DNA of 64,000 bases. Origin: Oscillospiraceae bacterium (GTDB taxonomy: Bacteria; Bacillota; Clostridia; Oscillospirales; CAG-272). Below the pieces are notes generated by a model. It did no database searches. It worked only from the letters and a program-made list of their open reading frames with translations, and was not told the DNA's origin. Positions 8,893 to 20,176 of this stretch are shown piece after piece. Position numbers and translations under genes: made by a program. The DNA is taken from assembly GCA_015064255.1 (NCBI GenBank), contig SVSP01000005.1:24857-88856 (forward strand), in the 5' to 3' direction. Every line of letters begins with the position of its first letter. The stretch's first letter is position 1.

Positions 8893-10560
8893 ATGATATT
8901 ATCAGGAGCAGATATAATTGTCAGAACTCTGATCGAACAGGGGTGTGAGACCGTTTTCGGTTATCCGGGCGGTCAGATAATAAACGTTTATGATTCGCTC
9001 TATAAATATTCGGGAGAAATAAAGCACGTTCTTGCCGCACACGAGCAGGGCGCCGCACACGCGGCGGACGGATATGCCCGCGCAACAGGCAAGGTCGGTG
9101 TCGTAATTGCGACGTCCGGTCCCGGCGCGACCAATCTTGTCACGGGTATTGCGACAGCACAGCTTGACTCTGTTCCCGTAGTGGCAATTACGGGAAACGT
9201 ACCCACGTATCAGATAGGCACGGACAGCTTTCAGGAAATAGATATCACGGGTGTGACTCTCCCCATAACAAAGCAAAATTACTGTGTAGGCTCGGTTGAA
9301 GAGCTTGCAGATACGATACGCGAGGCATTCAAAATAGCGTCGTCGGGCAGACCGGGTCCCGTACTCGTTGACGTGCCCAAGGACGTTCAGATAGCAAAAT
9401 GTGAATACGAGCCGATGCCTCCCGTACAGCCTTACGAAAAAAGTGCCGCAAAGGATATACGCATAAAGGAAGCGGCGGAGTGCATAAACGCTTGTGAAAG
9501 ACCGTTTATTTACTACGGCGGCGGAGTTGTTTCAAGCGAAGCGCAGGACGAGCTTTTCGCCCTCGCAGAGCTTATAGACGCTCCTATCGGCTGTTCGATG
9601 ATGGGAATATCGGGCGTACCGACAGATCATCCGAGATTTCTCGGAATGCAGGGTATGCACGGACATTTTGCTTCGTCGATGGCTATGCACAGCGCAGACT
9701 GTATAATCTCGCTCGGCGTAAGATTTAACGACAGAGTTACGGGCAACCGCGCAAAATTCGCAACGAAGGCGAAGATTGTTCATATAGACGTTGACGGCTC
9801 CGAGCTTTCGAAGACGGTAAACGCGGCTCACGGTCTGCGAGCAGACGTGAAGCTCACGCTTCAGAAGCTTCTTCCGCTGATAAACAAGGTAGAACGCCCC
9901 GAATGGCAGAAAAAGATAACAGAGCTTCGCGCAGAAGAGGAAAATTATCTCGATAACAGAGAAGGACTCACTCCGCGCGCGGCGATACTGACGCTCAATA
10001 AGCACCTCGGAGAAAACACTCCCGTGGCAACGGACGTCGGACAGCATCAGATGTGGTCGGCACAGAATCTTAATTTCAAAAAGAGCAGAAGATTCGTTTC
10101 AAGCGGCGGACTCGGCACGATGGGATTCGGACTCGGCGCGGCTATCGGCGCTCAGGTCGGTACAAAAGAGCACGCCGTTCTCGTGACGGGCGACGGAAGC
10201 TTCGGTATGTGTCTGAACGAGCTTGCTACCGCGGTTTCGTACAATATTCCCGTGGTAATTCTGCTTATGAACAACGGTGTTCTCGGTATGGTGCGTCAGT
10301 GGCAGACACTTTTCTTTGATAAGCACTATTCCAATACCGTACTCGACAGAAAGACCGATTTCGTTAAGCTCGCAGAAGCGTTTGGCGCAAAGGGCGAGGC
10401 TGTTTCGAGCGTGGAAGCGCTTGACGAAGCTCTCGGACGGGCTTTCAAGGAAAACGGACCTTACGTTATCGACTGCAAGATAGATAAAGATGAATTCGTT
10501 CTCCCGATGCTTCCTCCCGGCGGCTCTATGGACGATATCATAGTAAAGGTTGGTGAATGA
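8893..10560 (+). CDS. ilvB: Acetolactate synthase, large (catalytic) subunit
   Basis: FGYPGGQIINVYD, AAHEQGAAHAADGYARATGKVGVVIATSGPGATN, TPVATDVGQHQMW, GDGSFGM...NNGVLGMVRQWQ. Confidence 0.96.
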   Translation: MILSGADIIVRTLIEQGCETVFGYPGGQIINVYDSLYKYSGEIKHVLAAHEQGAAHAADGYARATGKVGVVIATSGPGATNLVTGIATAQLDSVPVVAITGNVPTYQIGTDSFQEIDITGVTLPITKQNYCVGSVEELADTIREAFKIASSGRPGPVLVDVPKDVQIAKCEYEPMPPVQPYEKSAAKDIRIKEAAECINACERPFIYYGGGVVSSEAQDELFALAELIDAPIGCSMMGISGVPTDHPRFLGMQGMHGHFASSMAMHSADCIISLGVRFNDRVTGNRAKFATKAKIVHIDVDGSELSKTVNAAHGLRADVKLTLQKLLPLINKVERPEWQKKITELRAEEENYLDNREGLTPRAAILTLNKHLGENTPVATDVGQHQMWSAQNLNFKKSRRFVSSGGLGTMGFGLGAAIGAQVGTKEHAVLVTGDGSFGMCLNELATAVSYNIPVVILLMNNGVLGMVRQWQTLFFDKHYSNTVLDRKTDFVKLAEAFGAKGEAVSSVEALDEALGRAFKENGPYVIDCKIDKDEFVLPMLPPGGSMDDIIVKVGE

Positions 10561-11066
10561 GAATGAACAGATATACAGTAGCCGTTCTCGTACAGAACAA
10601 ATTCGGTGTACTTAACCGCGTTACGAGTATGTTCCGCCGCCGCAGATTCAATATCGATGCACTTACGGTAAGTGAGACCGAATCTCCCGATTATTCGCGT
10701 ATAACCGTGATATTCGACGGCGACTCGGCAAGTAAAAAACAGCTTGTTGAACAGCTTTATAAGCTCCCCGAGGTCTGCTCGATAAAAGAGCTTGACAATG
10801 AAAATTCGGTAAGCAGCGAGCTTCTCCTTATAAAGATGGAAAACAGCGCGGAAACAAGAGAAGAGATTCGCTCGGCAGCCGATGCGTTTGATGCAAAGAT
10901 CGTCGATTACACGAGAGAAGCGGTAATGATGCAGGTTACGGGCGACAGCCGCCGCATTGACGATTTTATAAATCTTATGCGCGACTATAAAATACTTGAG
11001 ATCTGCCGCACCGGTATAGTTTCGCTTGAACGCGGAAACAAAACCATTCGCGAAGAATTGAATTGA
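10557..11066 (+). CDS. ilvN: Acetolactate synthase, small (regulatory) subunit
   Basis: ACT-domain RYTVAVLVQNKFGVLNRVTSMFRRRRFNIDALTVSETE; overlaps ilvB stop by ATGA. Confidence 0.95.
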   Translation: MRMNRYTVAVLVQNKFGVLNRVTSMFRRRRFNIDALTVSETESPDYSRITVIFDGDSASKKQLVEQLYKLPEVCSIKELDNENSVSSELLLIKMENSAETREEIRSAADAFDAKIVDYTREAVMMQVTGDSRRIDDFINLMRDYKILEICRTGIVSLERGNKTIREELN

Positions 11067-11077
11067 TTTTAAAATAA

Positions 11078-12124
<1,047 letters not shown>

Positions 12125-12195
12125 CAAACACTATTCCGGAGGGCGTATTATGCGTTCCTCCGGACTTTGCTTGATAATTAAGTAATCTTCGAGAA

Positions 12196-12435
12196 AGCGA
12201 AGGCGACGCGGGACGCCCGGGAGGTCGTCCCCTACAAGAAGCAGACGATTCCTTTTTTCAAAAAGGGTTTTCGGAAAAGCGAAAGGAAAACGGACAGTCG
12301 GGGACGCCTGTCCCTACGGGGATGAAATTTTCCCTTTTTAGTAAAGTTTTTGGGAAAGTTTGAAAACCTTTTTTACAAAAAAGGTTTTCAAGAAAGTTTT
12401 TGAAAGGTATGGAAAACTTTTCTCAAAAGTTTTCC
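12196..12435. repeat. Mosaic palindromic intergenic repeat cluster between ilvC and ilvD
   Basis: GGACAGTCGGGGACGCCTGTCCCTACGGGG; GTAAAGTTTTTGGGAAAG; TGAAAACCTTTTTTACAAAAAAGGTTTTCA; final palindrome GGAAAACTTTTCTCAAAAGTTTTCC at 12411-12435. Confidence 0.85.
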
Positions 12436-14094
12436 GAATATAATATGGAAAAGATAGTAAAAGGTGTGGGAAATGCTCCGCACAGATCACTTTATCACGC
12501 TCTCGGAATGACAAACGAAGAGATGGACAGACCGATGATAGGAATAGTCAGCTCGTATAACGAGATCGTTCCCGGTCATATGAATCTTGATAAAATAGTT
12601 GAAGCGGTAAGACTCGGAGTTGCGATGGCAGGCGGAACGCCCGTGGTGTTTCCTGCGATTGCAGTATGCGACGGTATAGCGATGGGACACGAGGGTATGA
12701 AATATTCTCTCGTTACACGTGACCTTATCGCCGATTCGACCGAGGCTATGACGATTGCACACGGATTTGATGCGCTCGTTATGGTGCCTAACTGCGATAA
12801 AAACGTGCCGGGACTGCTTATGGCGGCGGCGAGAATGAATATTCCTACCGTATTCGTAAGCGGCGGCCCGATGCTTGCGGGACATGTCGGCGGCAAGAAG
12901 AGAAGTCTTTCAAGTATGTTCGAAGCGGTCGGACAGTATAACGCAGGCAAGATAGGCGACTCGGAGCTTGAAGAATTCGAGTGCAAGGTGTGTCCTACCT
13001 GCGGTTCTTGCTCGGGAATGTACACTGCCAACTCGATGAACTGCCTTACAGAGGTTCTCGGAATGGGACTTCGCGGCAACGGAACTATCCCGGCGGTATA
13101 TTCTTCAAGAATTGAACTTGCAAAGCACGCAGGAATGGCAATAATGGAAATGCTCAGAAAGAATATTCGTCCGCGCGATATTATGACAAAGGATGCGTTT
13201 ATGAACGCGCTGACAGTTGATATGGCACTTGGATGCTCAACAAACAGTATGCTCCATCTTCCCGCTATCGCACACGAATGCGGAATTGATATAAATCTCG
13301 ATATTGCAAACGAAATAAGCTCGAAAACACCGAATCTTTGTCACCTTGCCCCCGCAGGTCCGACCTATATGGAAGACCTTGATGAAGCGGGCGGAGTTTA
13401 TGCGGTTATGAACGAGCTTGCAAAGCGCGGACTTATAAATGAAAACTGTATAACGGTTACAGGCAAAACCGTGGGCGAAAATATCAAAAACTGTGTAAAT
13501 ACTGATCCGTCGGTAATCCGTCCTGTCGAAAATCCGTATAGTCGGACGGGCGGAATTGCCGTGCTAAAAGGAAATCTCGCTCCCGAGGGAAGCGTTGTAA
13601 AGCGTTCGGCGGTTTCCGAAAAGATGCTCGTCCACGAAGGACCCGCAAAGGTGTTCGACTGCGAGGAAGACGCTCAGGCGGCGATAAACGCAGGAAAGAT
13701 AGTTGCGGGTGACGTTGTTGTTATTCGTTACGAAGGACCGAAAGGCGGTCCCGGAATGCGCGAAATGCTCAATCCCACATCGGCAATTATGGGAATGGGA
13801 CTCGGCGACAGCGTTGCGCTTATTACAGACGGACGCTTCAGCGGTGCAACGAGAGGTGCGTGCGTCGGTCATATCACTCCCGAGGCGGCAAGCGGCGGAC
13901 TTATCGGAATTGTTGAAGACGGCGATATCATAAGCATAAATATCCCCGAAAACAAGATCGAACTGAAGGTCGATGAAGCAGTTATCGCAGAAAGACTTAA
14001 GAATTTCACACCTAAAACAAAGGAACTTACAGGATATCTGAAGCGTTATGCAAAGCTCGTGTCGGGCGGCGCTTACGGAGCTATCCTTGAATAA
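12409..14094 (+). CDS. ilvD: Dihydroxy-acid dehydratase
   Basis: [65 protein letters not shown]. Conserved part starts near MEKIVKG (12445). Confidence 0.96.
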   Translation: MENFSQKFSEYNMEKIVKGVGNAPHRSLYHALGMTNEEMDRPMIGIVSSYNEIVPGHMNLDKIVEAVRLGVAMAGGTPVVFPAIAVCDGIAMGHEGMKYSLVTRDLIADSTEAMTIAHGFDALVMVPNCDKNVPGLLMAAARMNIPTVFVSGGPMLAGHVGGKKRSLSSMFEAVGQYNAGKIGDSELEEFECKVCPTCGSCSGMYTANSMNCLTEVLGMGLRGNGTIPAVYSSRIELAKHAGMAIMEMLRKNIRPRDIMTKDAFMNALTVDMALGCSTNSMLHLPAIAHECGIDINLDIANEISSKTPNLCHLAPAGPTYMEDLDEAGGVYAVMNELAKRGLINENCITVTGKTVGENIKNCVNTDPSVIRPVENPYSRTGGIAVLKGNLAPEGSVVKRSAVSEKMLVHEGPAKVFDCEEDAQAAINAGKIVAGDVVVIRYEGPKGGPGMREMLNPTSAIMGMGLGDSVALITDGRFSGATRGACVGHITPEAASGGLIGIVEDGDIISINIPENKIELKVDEAVIAERLKNFTPKTKELTGYLKRYAKLVSGGAYGAILE

Positions 14095-14098
14095 AATT

Positions 14099-15319
14099 AT
14101 GGAAAATAAAAAGCTTAAAACACTCGGACTTCGGCTGCGCTCGCTGACACTTTTCAGAGAGCTTCTTGCCGATCCGATAATAAACGCGCTTGGCAAGTGC
14201 GTTGACACTCTCGCCGAGGGCGATAACAGCGAAAAAATATCGGCATACTGCGAATTTGTTTCGCTTCTTTATAAAAAAGGCGGAAATCTGTCGAAATATC
14301 TGCGCGAAGCGGTAAGAGATAGCGAAAACGTGTATATCCGAACTGTCGGAAAAGGCGAAAAGCCTGCCGATTTTCTTGAAAACGCGCTGAAAGCGGAGCT
14401 TAATATACTCGAAGAGATCGCAACGCTTGCCTCGAAAGAGCTTTCAAAAATTATTGAAGGCGAAATTTTCCTTCCCGAATATCAGACGGAAAATTTCTCA
14501 CTCTCCGATTTTTATAGAGAGCATATCGCGAGCATAGGCAAAAAGGGATACGGCGTTTACGCGAGATACCGTATGTTCTATCTCGGTGCCGATAACAAGA
14601 TCGTGCCCGTTCACAGCCCCGACGAAACAAAGCTTTCTTCGCTTGTCGATTACGAAAGGGAACAGAAGATCATTCTCGACAATACGAGAGCGCTTCTTGC
14701 GGGTAAGCCTGCGGCGAATATTCTTCTCACGGGTGACGCAGGTACGGGAAAATCCTCGACGGTAAAGGCAATAGTAAACGAGCTTTATACCGAGGGACTT
14801 CGCATTATCGAGGTCAGAAAGGATCAGCTTCACAGTATTGCGGGGCTTCTCGACACGCTGAGCGAAAATCCGCTGAAATTTATTCTATTCGTTGACGACC
14901 TCTCTTTCCAGAAGGATGACGATAATTACAGCGCACTCAAAGCAGTGCTTGAAGGCTCGGTTTCGGCGAAATCGCAGAACGTTGTAATTTATGCGACAAG
15001 TAACAGAAGACATATCGTTAAAGAAAAATTCTCGGACAGAGAAGGAGACGATATTCACAGAAACGATACGATGCAGGAGATGGTATCCCTTTCCGAGCGC
15101 TTCGGAATACACGTTACCTTCAAGCGTCCCGACAAGCAGACATATCTTGATATCGTAAGACATCTTGCCATTGAGGCGGGAATAAACGATATGGCAGAGG
15201 ACGAGATAGACCTTCTTGCAGAGCAGTATGCACTCGGCAGAGGCGGACGCTCGGCAAGAGCCGCAAAACAGTTCGTTGACGGACTTATAGCATCGGTCAA
15301 GGAAGCAAAAGATCAGTAA
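14099..15319 (+). CDS. AAA-type ATPase, DUF815-like
   Basis: NILLTGDAGTGKSSTVKAI (Walker A), FILFVDDLSF (Walker B), GRGGRSARAAKQFVDGL. Confidence 0.88.
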   Translation: MENKKLKTLGLRLRSLTLFRELLADPIINALGKCVDTLAEGDNSEKISAYCEFVSLLYKKGGNLSKYLREAVRDSENVYIRTVGKGEKPADFLENALKAELNILEEIATLASKELSKIIEGEIFLPEYQTENFSLSDFYREHIASIGKKGYGVYARYRMFYLGADNKIVPVHSPDETKLSSLVDYEREQKIILDNTRALLAGKPAANILLTGDAGTGKSSTVKAIVNELYTEGLRIIEVRKDQLHSIAGLLDTLSENPLKFILFVDDLSFQKDDDNYSALKAVLEGSVSAKSQNVVIYATSNRRHIVKEKFSDREGDDIHRNDTMQEMVSLSERFGIHVTFKRPDKQTYLDIVRHLAIEAGINDMAEDEIDLLAEQYALGRGGRSARAAKQFVDGLIASVKEAKDQ

Positions 15320-15345
15320 AAGCGTATGAAGAAAGGAACTTTCTG

Positions 15346-16068
15346 ATGGAAAAGATAATAAATTATGAAAATTTGCGCTATTTTACCTACTCAAACGATA
15401 AGCTTTGTACGGGTGAGATAAAAGGAATTGTAATATCATTTTTCGGACTCGGAAATGCATCGATGTTTTGGGAAGACACGGACGAAGGAATTATGTTCGC
15501 AAAAGAAAATATAATTCTTCTTGTGCCCTATAACAATCCTTGGGCGTGGATGAACCGCCAATCTATCGACTATACCGACGAAATAGTTGACGTTATTATT
15601 GAAAAATATTCGCTTTCCGATAATATTCCGATCGTTTCAAGCGGCGGAAGTATGGGCGGACTTGCATCTCTCGTTTATACGAGATATGCAAAGCGCACTC
15701 CGGTTGCCTGTGTTTCGAACTGCCCCGTTTGCGACCTGCCGTATCACTACACGGAGCGCCCCGACCTTCCGAGAACGCTTTACAGCGCGCTTGCAAACGA
15801 GGAAGGCACTCTCGCCGATGCGCTTGAAAGATATTCGCCTCTTCATCTTGCCGACACTATGCCCGACGTGGATTATTATATCTTCCATTGTACGGCAGAC
15901 CTCGCGGTGAATAAGGAAAAACACAGCGACGTTTTCGTGGAAGCTATGAAAGAGTCGCACAAGGTGACTTATAATATAGTTCCCGACAGAGGTCACTGCG
16001 ACCTGACTCCCGAAATGCGTGAGCTTTACGATAAGTACAGAATTTCGGCTGTTACCGAAAATAAATAA
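15346..16068 (+). CDS. Alpha/beta hydrolase-fold protein
   Basis: SSGGSMGGLASL nucleophile elbow, late DRGHCDLTPEM. Confidence 0.75.
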   Translation: MEKIINYENLRYFTYSNDKLCTGEIKGIVISFFGLGNASMFWEDTDEGIMFAKENIILLVPYNNPWAWMNRQSIDYTDEIVDVIIEKYSLSDNIPIVSSGGSMGGLASLVYTRYAKRTPVACVSNCPVCDLPYHYTERPDLPRTLYSALANEEGTLADALERYSPLHLADTMPDVDYYIFHCTADLAVNKEKHSDVFVEAMKESHKVTYNIVPDRGHCDLTPEMRELYDKYRISAVTENK

Positions 16069-16069
16069 T

Positions 16070-16106
16070 AAAAATCCGCAGAGATTAAACTCTCTGCGGA
16101 TTTTTT
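16070..16106. terminator. Bidirectional hairpin terminator
   Basis: AAAATCCGCAGAGA-TTAAAC-TCTCTGCGGATTTTTTAA. Confidence 0.85.
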
Positions 16107-16182
16107 AATTCCGTGTAAGATAATCCATAAAATTGTTCCAATCCTCGCGGCTCAAATACATACTTGGAACAATAGGTGTCAT
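16105..16182 (-). CDS. Unannotated 25-aa small ORF MTPIVPSMYLSREDWNNFMDYLTRN
   Basis: AAGGAGGGAACAAAA-ATG with optimal SD spacing; stop abuts terminator hairpin; not in the supplied ORF track (below length cutoff). Confidence 0.6.
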   Translation of the reverse strand: MTPIVPSMYLSREDWNNFMDYLTRN

Positions 16183-16312
16183 TTTTGTTCCCTCCTTTTT
16201 TGCTGAATCAACTGTAATTTTATCACGCTGTACGGAAATTGTGAATCTTTTCGCCGCGGATTTTAGGAGAAAATAAAAAAGCAGTCGGGTATTTTCCGCC
16301 TGCTTTTGTATT

Positions 16313-17392
16313 TTAATACGTAAGCTTTATTTCGTGACCTGCCTTGGAAGACTCGTATATGCCCATAAGCATAGCCTGAAGCTGTACAGCCTGATCAATG
16401 CTCGAAGAGGGTGTCTTGTCGTTTCTGATGCAGTCGATGAAATGGTCGATCTCGTTTTCGAAAATGTCGCCTGCGAAATCGCCCTCGATGTTTTCTTCAA
16501 CAAGCTTTTCGCCGTCAGCCTTGTAAAGCTTGAAGGGTTCAAGTGTGATTCCCGCTTTTTCGCCCGCCACCTGAGTGGAGTTGTTGATGGGTCCGTTGAA
16601 CGACCAAGCTGTTTCGAAAATAAGCTGTGCGCCGTTTTCAAAACGGAATACTCCGCAAGCAGAGTCTTCAACGTCAAACTTGTAATCGGGAACCTGCGCG
16701 CCCGACCAGGAGTTTGTAGCCGAAACCTTGCCTGTTACAGGGTCGACCTTGGGCTCTTCACGGTAGTCGCCGATCTTGTAGGACGCCGTTGCCGAAACAG
16801 AAACAGGCTTCGGGCAACCCATCATATACCAAGCGAGGTCGATTCTGTGTACGCCGATGTCGATGATCGGACCGCCGCCTGCGTATTTTGTGCAGGAGAA
16901 CCAACCGCCGGGGATACCTCTCTGACGTACGTATGCTGTCTTTCCGTAATAAACGTCGCCGAGAACGCCCTCGTCAACGAGCTTTCTTGCGTGTACCGCC
17001 GCTTTTCCGTAACGAAGCGGAACGGCAAGCATAAACTTAACGCCGTTTCTTTCAACAGCTTCCTTGAGTGCGAGAGCATCTTCGAGATTGTGGCATATCG
17101 GTTTTTCGCACATTACGTGGCAGCCTGCATTTGCCGCTGCGATAGATACGGGGCCGTGAGCTGCGGGCCAGGTACAAACGTCGACGTAATCGGGCTTGCA
17201 GTTTGCAAGAAGCTCTTCGACAGAGCTGTAAGCTGCGGGGATTCCGAATTTTTCAGCAAAAGCCTTTGCTTTTTCGAAGTCGATATCTGCGCACGCGATA
17301 ACTTCAACATCATCTCTCTTCATATAAACAGGCATATGAGCGCTTCTGCAAATATTACCGGTACCAACTACCGCTATTTTGATCTTTTCCAT
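16313..17392 (-). CDS. Gfo/Idh/MocA-family oxidoreductase
   Basis: IKIAVVGTGNICRSAHMPVY, VMCEKPICHNLEDA, GGGPIIDIGVHRIDLAWYMMG. Confidence 0.92.
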   Translation of the reverse strand: MEKIKIAVVGTGNICRSAHMPVYMKRDDVEVIACADIDFEKAKAFAEKFGIPAAYSSVEELLANCKPDYVDVCTWPAAHGPVSIAAANAGCHVMCEKPICHNLEDALALKEAVERNGVKFMLAVPLRYGKAAVHARKLVDEGVLGDVYYGKTAYVRQRGIPGGWFSCTKYAGGGPIIDIGVHRIDLAWYMMGCPKPVSVSATASYKIGDYREEPKVDPVTGKVSATNSWSGAQVPDYKFDVEDSACGVFRFENGAQLIFETAWSFNGPINNSTQVAGEKAGITLEPFKLYKADGEKLVEENIEGDFAGDIFENEIDHFIDCIRNDKTPSSSIDQAVQLQAMLMGIYESSKAGHEIKLTY

Positions 17393-17518
17393 TTTAATAC
17401 CTCCGTATATCCGTAAAACAAGGATATTTAGTGTAACTTTATTATAAATCCTTTGAACTTTAATGTCAAGGCTTTTATGAAAAGTTTTGCGCGGGATGCT
17501 TTACCGAGCGATTTGAGT

Positions 17519-19054
17519 TCAGTGTTTATAGCTTATATCGCCCGATAGATCTTGTATTATATTCGGCGAAAGTGCTGTTACGGGCCAACCGTTCTCGCTC
17601 CAGACGATAGTACTTATGTGAATAGATATGTTGTTTTCGAGATCGGAGTCCTCTGTCCACATTTCGCTCACCATATACCACTGACCGTTGCTGTCAAGGA
17701 AGGGTTGCGCGTGAGCAACTCCTTCTGTGTGCCTCTTGTTTTCGGTAAGCGCGGTTGAATTTCCTTCAAGCATAGGCTTGCCGTCACGATCAAGATACGG
17801 CCCGAAAAGGCTTTCACTTCTTCCGACAGCCCAGTGATAACTACCATCCTGTCCGAGGACGCCTCTTGCCACGAAAAGATAATAATAATCACCGCGTTTT
17901 ACAATATACGGAGCTTCAAGACCGCCGCTTCCCTTGGCGAGATGCCAAAGCGTGGTTTCTTTCTCGTTGAGCAGACCGGTACTCGGGTCAATGCTCCGCA
18001 TAAAGATGCCATCCCAATACGATCCAAAAATGAGATAAGTTTTTCCGTTGTCGTCAACAAAAATATTAGGATCGATGCAGTTGTACGGATCTCCCGCCTT
18101 GGATTCAATTACGATACCCATGTCTGTGTATGGTCCCGTTGGCGAATCGGCATAGACAAGTCCTATAAGGGAGTTTTGAGAACCGAGGGTAGATGCGCAG
18201 TAATATATACAAAGCTTGTCGCCGACGGTGTAGAATCCAGGCGCCCATATTGACGCCGAGTTTCCGAGTTTTTCGGTTATGTAGGATGGGAACGTGTCGA
18301 AAACCCAGTTGCAATTTTGCCAGGTTTTAAGATTTGGCGAGCGTTTTACCATCATTCCTGCGGTCATGTTGATGCTGTAATACGCGCCTTTGTATTCTAT
18401 TATTTCAGGACAGCTTGTCGGAGCGCCTGTCGCGCCCGACAGTGAAAGCACAGACGGAAGCTCGTCGTCCTTGTCAAAGACCTTGGATATTTCCCATACA
18501 GGTGCGCCTTCTGCCTTTTCAAACAGGATGGCGTCGCATTCTTCTGAATTTGATTTTCCCGAAAGATATCTTTCTTCGCTTGCAAGGGTTATAAAATATC
18601 CGCCGTCGGTCTCTGTAATGCTCCAGCTTTGCAGTAGTTTAGAGTCTTTTTTGCTGAGGGTGAGCGGTTTGTCCTGATCGCTTGCATCTTTTGAAAGATA
18701 CAAGCCCGAAACGGCGTTTATAATGTTGTAGCTTTCGTCATCAAGCTTTGAAAGACGCCATATTTCATCAAGATCTCCGCGATATTTTGCAAGTGTTGCC
18801 ATCTCGCCCTTTACCGTTCCGAAAGAGCTTCCGCCGATAGAAAAACCGTTTTTGGCTTTTATAACGTACGCGGCGCCGTTTTCTAGTTTTGAAGTGTTTT
18901 CGGGTGTGGGGTCGGTGTCGTCTTGCGGCAGGTCGGAATCGTTTTGCGGAGGGAAGGGAATATCGGGTGTAGTTGGCGGTGTCTCAATATTACCGCACGC
19001 GGAAATAATTGACAAAACAAGAACAAGAGATAAGACAAATGCCGTTTTCTTCAT
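17519..19054 (-). CDS. Lipoprotein with ricin-like N-terminal region and GH43-type arabinanase-like domain
   Basis: Lipobox LSIISAC; Gly/Asp/Pro linker; ESGRP-type 5-bladed features TGAPTSCPEIIEYKGAYY, SIWAPGFYTVGDKLCIYYCAS, CIDPNIFVDDNGKTYLIFGSYWDGI. Confidence 0.85.
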   Translation of the reverse strand: MKKTAFVLSLVLVLSIISACGNIETPPTTPDIPFPPQNDSDLPQDDTDPTPENTSKLENGAAYVIKAKNGFSIGGSSFGTVKGEMATLAKYRGDLDEIWRLSKLDDESYNIINAVSGLYLSKDASDQDKPLTLSKKDSKLLQSWSITETDGGYFITLASEERYLSGKSNSEECDAILFEKAEGAPVWEISKVFDKDDELPSVLSLSGATGAPTSCPEIIEYKGAYYSINMTAGMMVKRSPNLKTWQNCNWVFDTFPSYITEKLGNSASIWAPGFYTVGDKLCIYYCASTLGSQNSLIGLVYADSPTGPYTDMGIVIESKAGDPYNCIDPNIFVDDNGKTYLIFGSYWDGIFMRSIDPSTGLLNEKETTLWHLAKGSGGLEAPYIVKRGDYYYLFVARGVLGQDGSYHWAVGRSESLFGPYLDRDGKPMLEGNSTALTENKRHTEGVAHAQPFLDSNGQWYMVSEMWTEDSDLENNISIHISTIVWSENGWPVTALSPNIIQDLSGDISYKH

Positions 19055-19215
19055 TTTTTGCTCCTATTATAATATACTTGTAGTATTATATTAGCATAGC
19101 GCAGAGAAAAAGTCAACATAATTTGATTACTGCACCCCCCCCGCGCCACCGCGCGGGGATTTTTTTGCAAAAAAACAGCCCTACTTTTGTAAGGCTGTTT
19201 TCTCTTTATAAAAAT

Positions 19216-20103
19216 TTATTCTGCAAAAGCCTTCTGCACATCGGTGGTCGGTCCGTGGATAACGAGAATATCGTCGCCGCCGTTGGGGTCCTTTACAAAC
19301 TCTGCGCGGTCGATGCAGGTCTCTCTCGGGCAATTTGTTATTCTGCCGGGGCGGGAGTGATATACGCAAACAAGCTCTTTTCCGTCCTTGGAGGTCGTGA
19401 AGCTGTGGTGTCCTGTTCCGTTTACCTTGTCGTTCTTCTTCAGAATGGGGTTGTAGTCAACCTTCTTGAACGGTCCCATCGGAGAATCGGAAATAGCACA
19501 TCCGATAGCGTAATCTTCGCATCTTGTGTGGTTTGCCGAATATGTGAGGTAGTATTTTCCGTTGTGCTTGAGAACGAAAGGTCCTTCAACAACGCTGCAA
19601 TCCTTAAGCTCCCATTCGTCTTCTGCTCTGAAGAGGAACTTTGCTGTGGACTCGTCGTAGGAAAGGAGGTCGTCGTTCATCTTTGCAACCCAGAGTACGT
19701 TTCCGCCGTCGAAACGAACGAAATAGAGGTAGGTCGTTCCGTCATCGTCAACAAAGAAATGTCCGTCGATCTCGTTTACTTCGTTGAGCCACTTTTTCTC
19801 TTCCTGCTTGAACGGCCCGAGAGGGTTGTCAGCAACTGCGATTCCGAGATGCTCGTTTGCGATGTAAACCATATAGAATTTTCCGTCGCGTACGGTGATC
19901 TCGGGAGCCCAGAAGCCTCTGTCACCCTTTACGTCTTCTGCTTTAAGGCAGTAGCCTCTGTCTGTCCACGTGCCCATATCGTCAGACGTGAAAACTCTGT
20001 AACCGTCACGGGAATTTGTGGAGTAGAGATAGTAGGTTCCGTCGTGAAGAAGGATAAAGGGATCCGCGCCTTCGCATACGGGGTTTTTGTAGGTGTTGTT
20101 CAT
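19216..20103 (-). CDS. GH43-family glycosidase
   Basis: GADPFILLHDGTYYLYST, GFWAPEITVRDGKFYMVY, VEGPFVLKHNGKYYLTYSANH. Confidence 0.92.
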   Translation of the reverse strand: MNNTYKNPVCEGADPFILLHDGTYYLYSTNSRDGYRVFTSDDMGTWTDRGYCLKAEDVKGDRGFWAPEITVRDGKFYMVYIANEHLGIAVADNPLGPFKQEEKKWLNEVNEIDGHFFVDDDGTTYLYFVRFDGGNVLWVAKMNDDLLSYDESTAKFLFRAEDEWELKDCSVVEGPFVLKHNGKYYLTYSANHTRCEDYAIGCAISDSPMGPFKKVDYNPILKKNDKVNGTGHHSFTTSKDGKELVCVYHSRPGRITNCPRETCIDRAEFVKDPNGGDDILVIHGPTTDVQKAFAE

Positions 20104-20176
20104 AATAATATCTCCTTTTTATTAAAGTCGGTATTTATTTGACGCGCCGGAATTTAGACGCGTAATATTTAATGTT

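Noticed and set aside
16334-17416. 360-aa plus-strand ORF
   Set aside because: Complete antisense shadow of the Gfo/Idh/MocA gene, no family motifs.
19134-19160. C8 homopolymer as a phase-variable tract
   Set aside because: It lies in an intergenic hairpin (CCCCGCGC-CACC-GCGCGGGG), not in a coding or promoter position; most simply a terminator.
19123-20142. 339-aa plus-strand ORF
   Set aside because: Antisense to GH43 gene 19216-20103 and starts in a C-rich terminator region.
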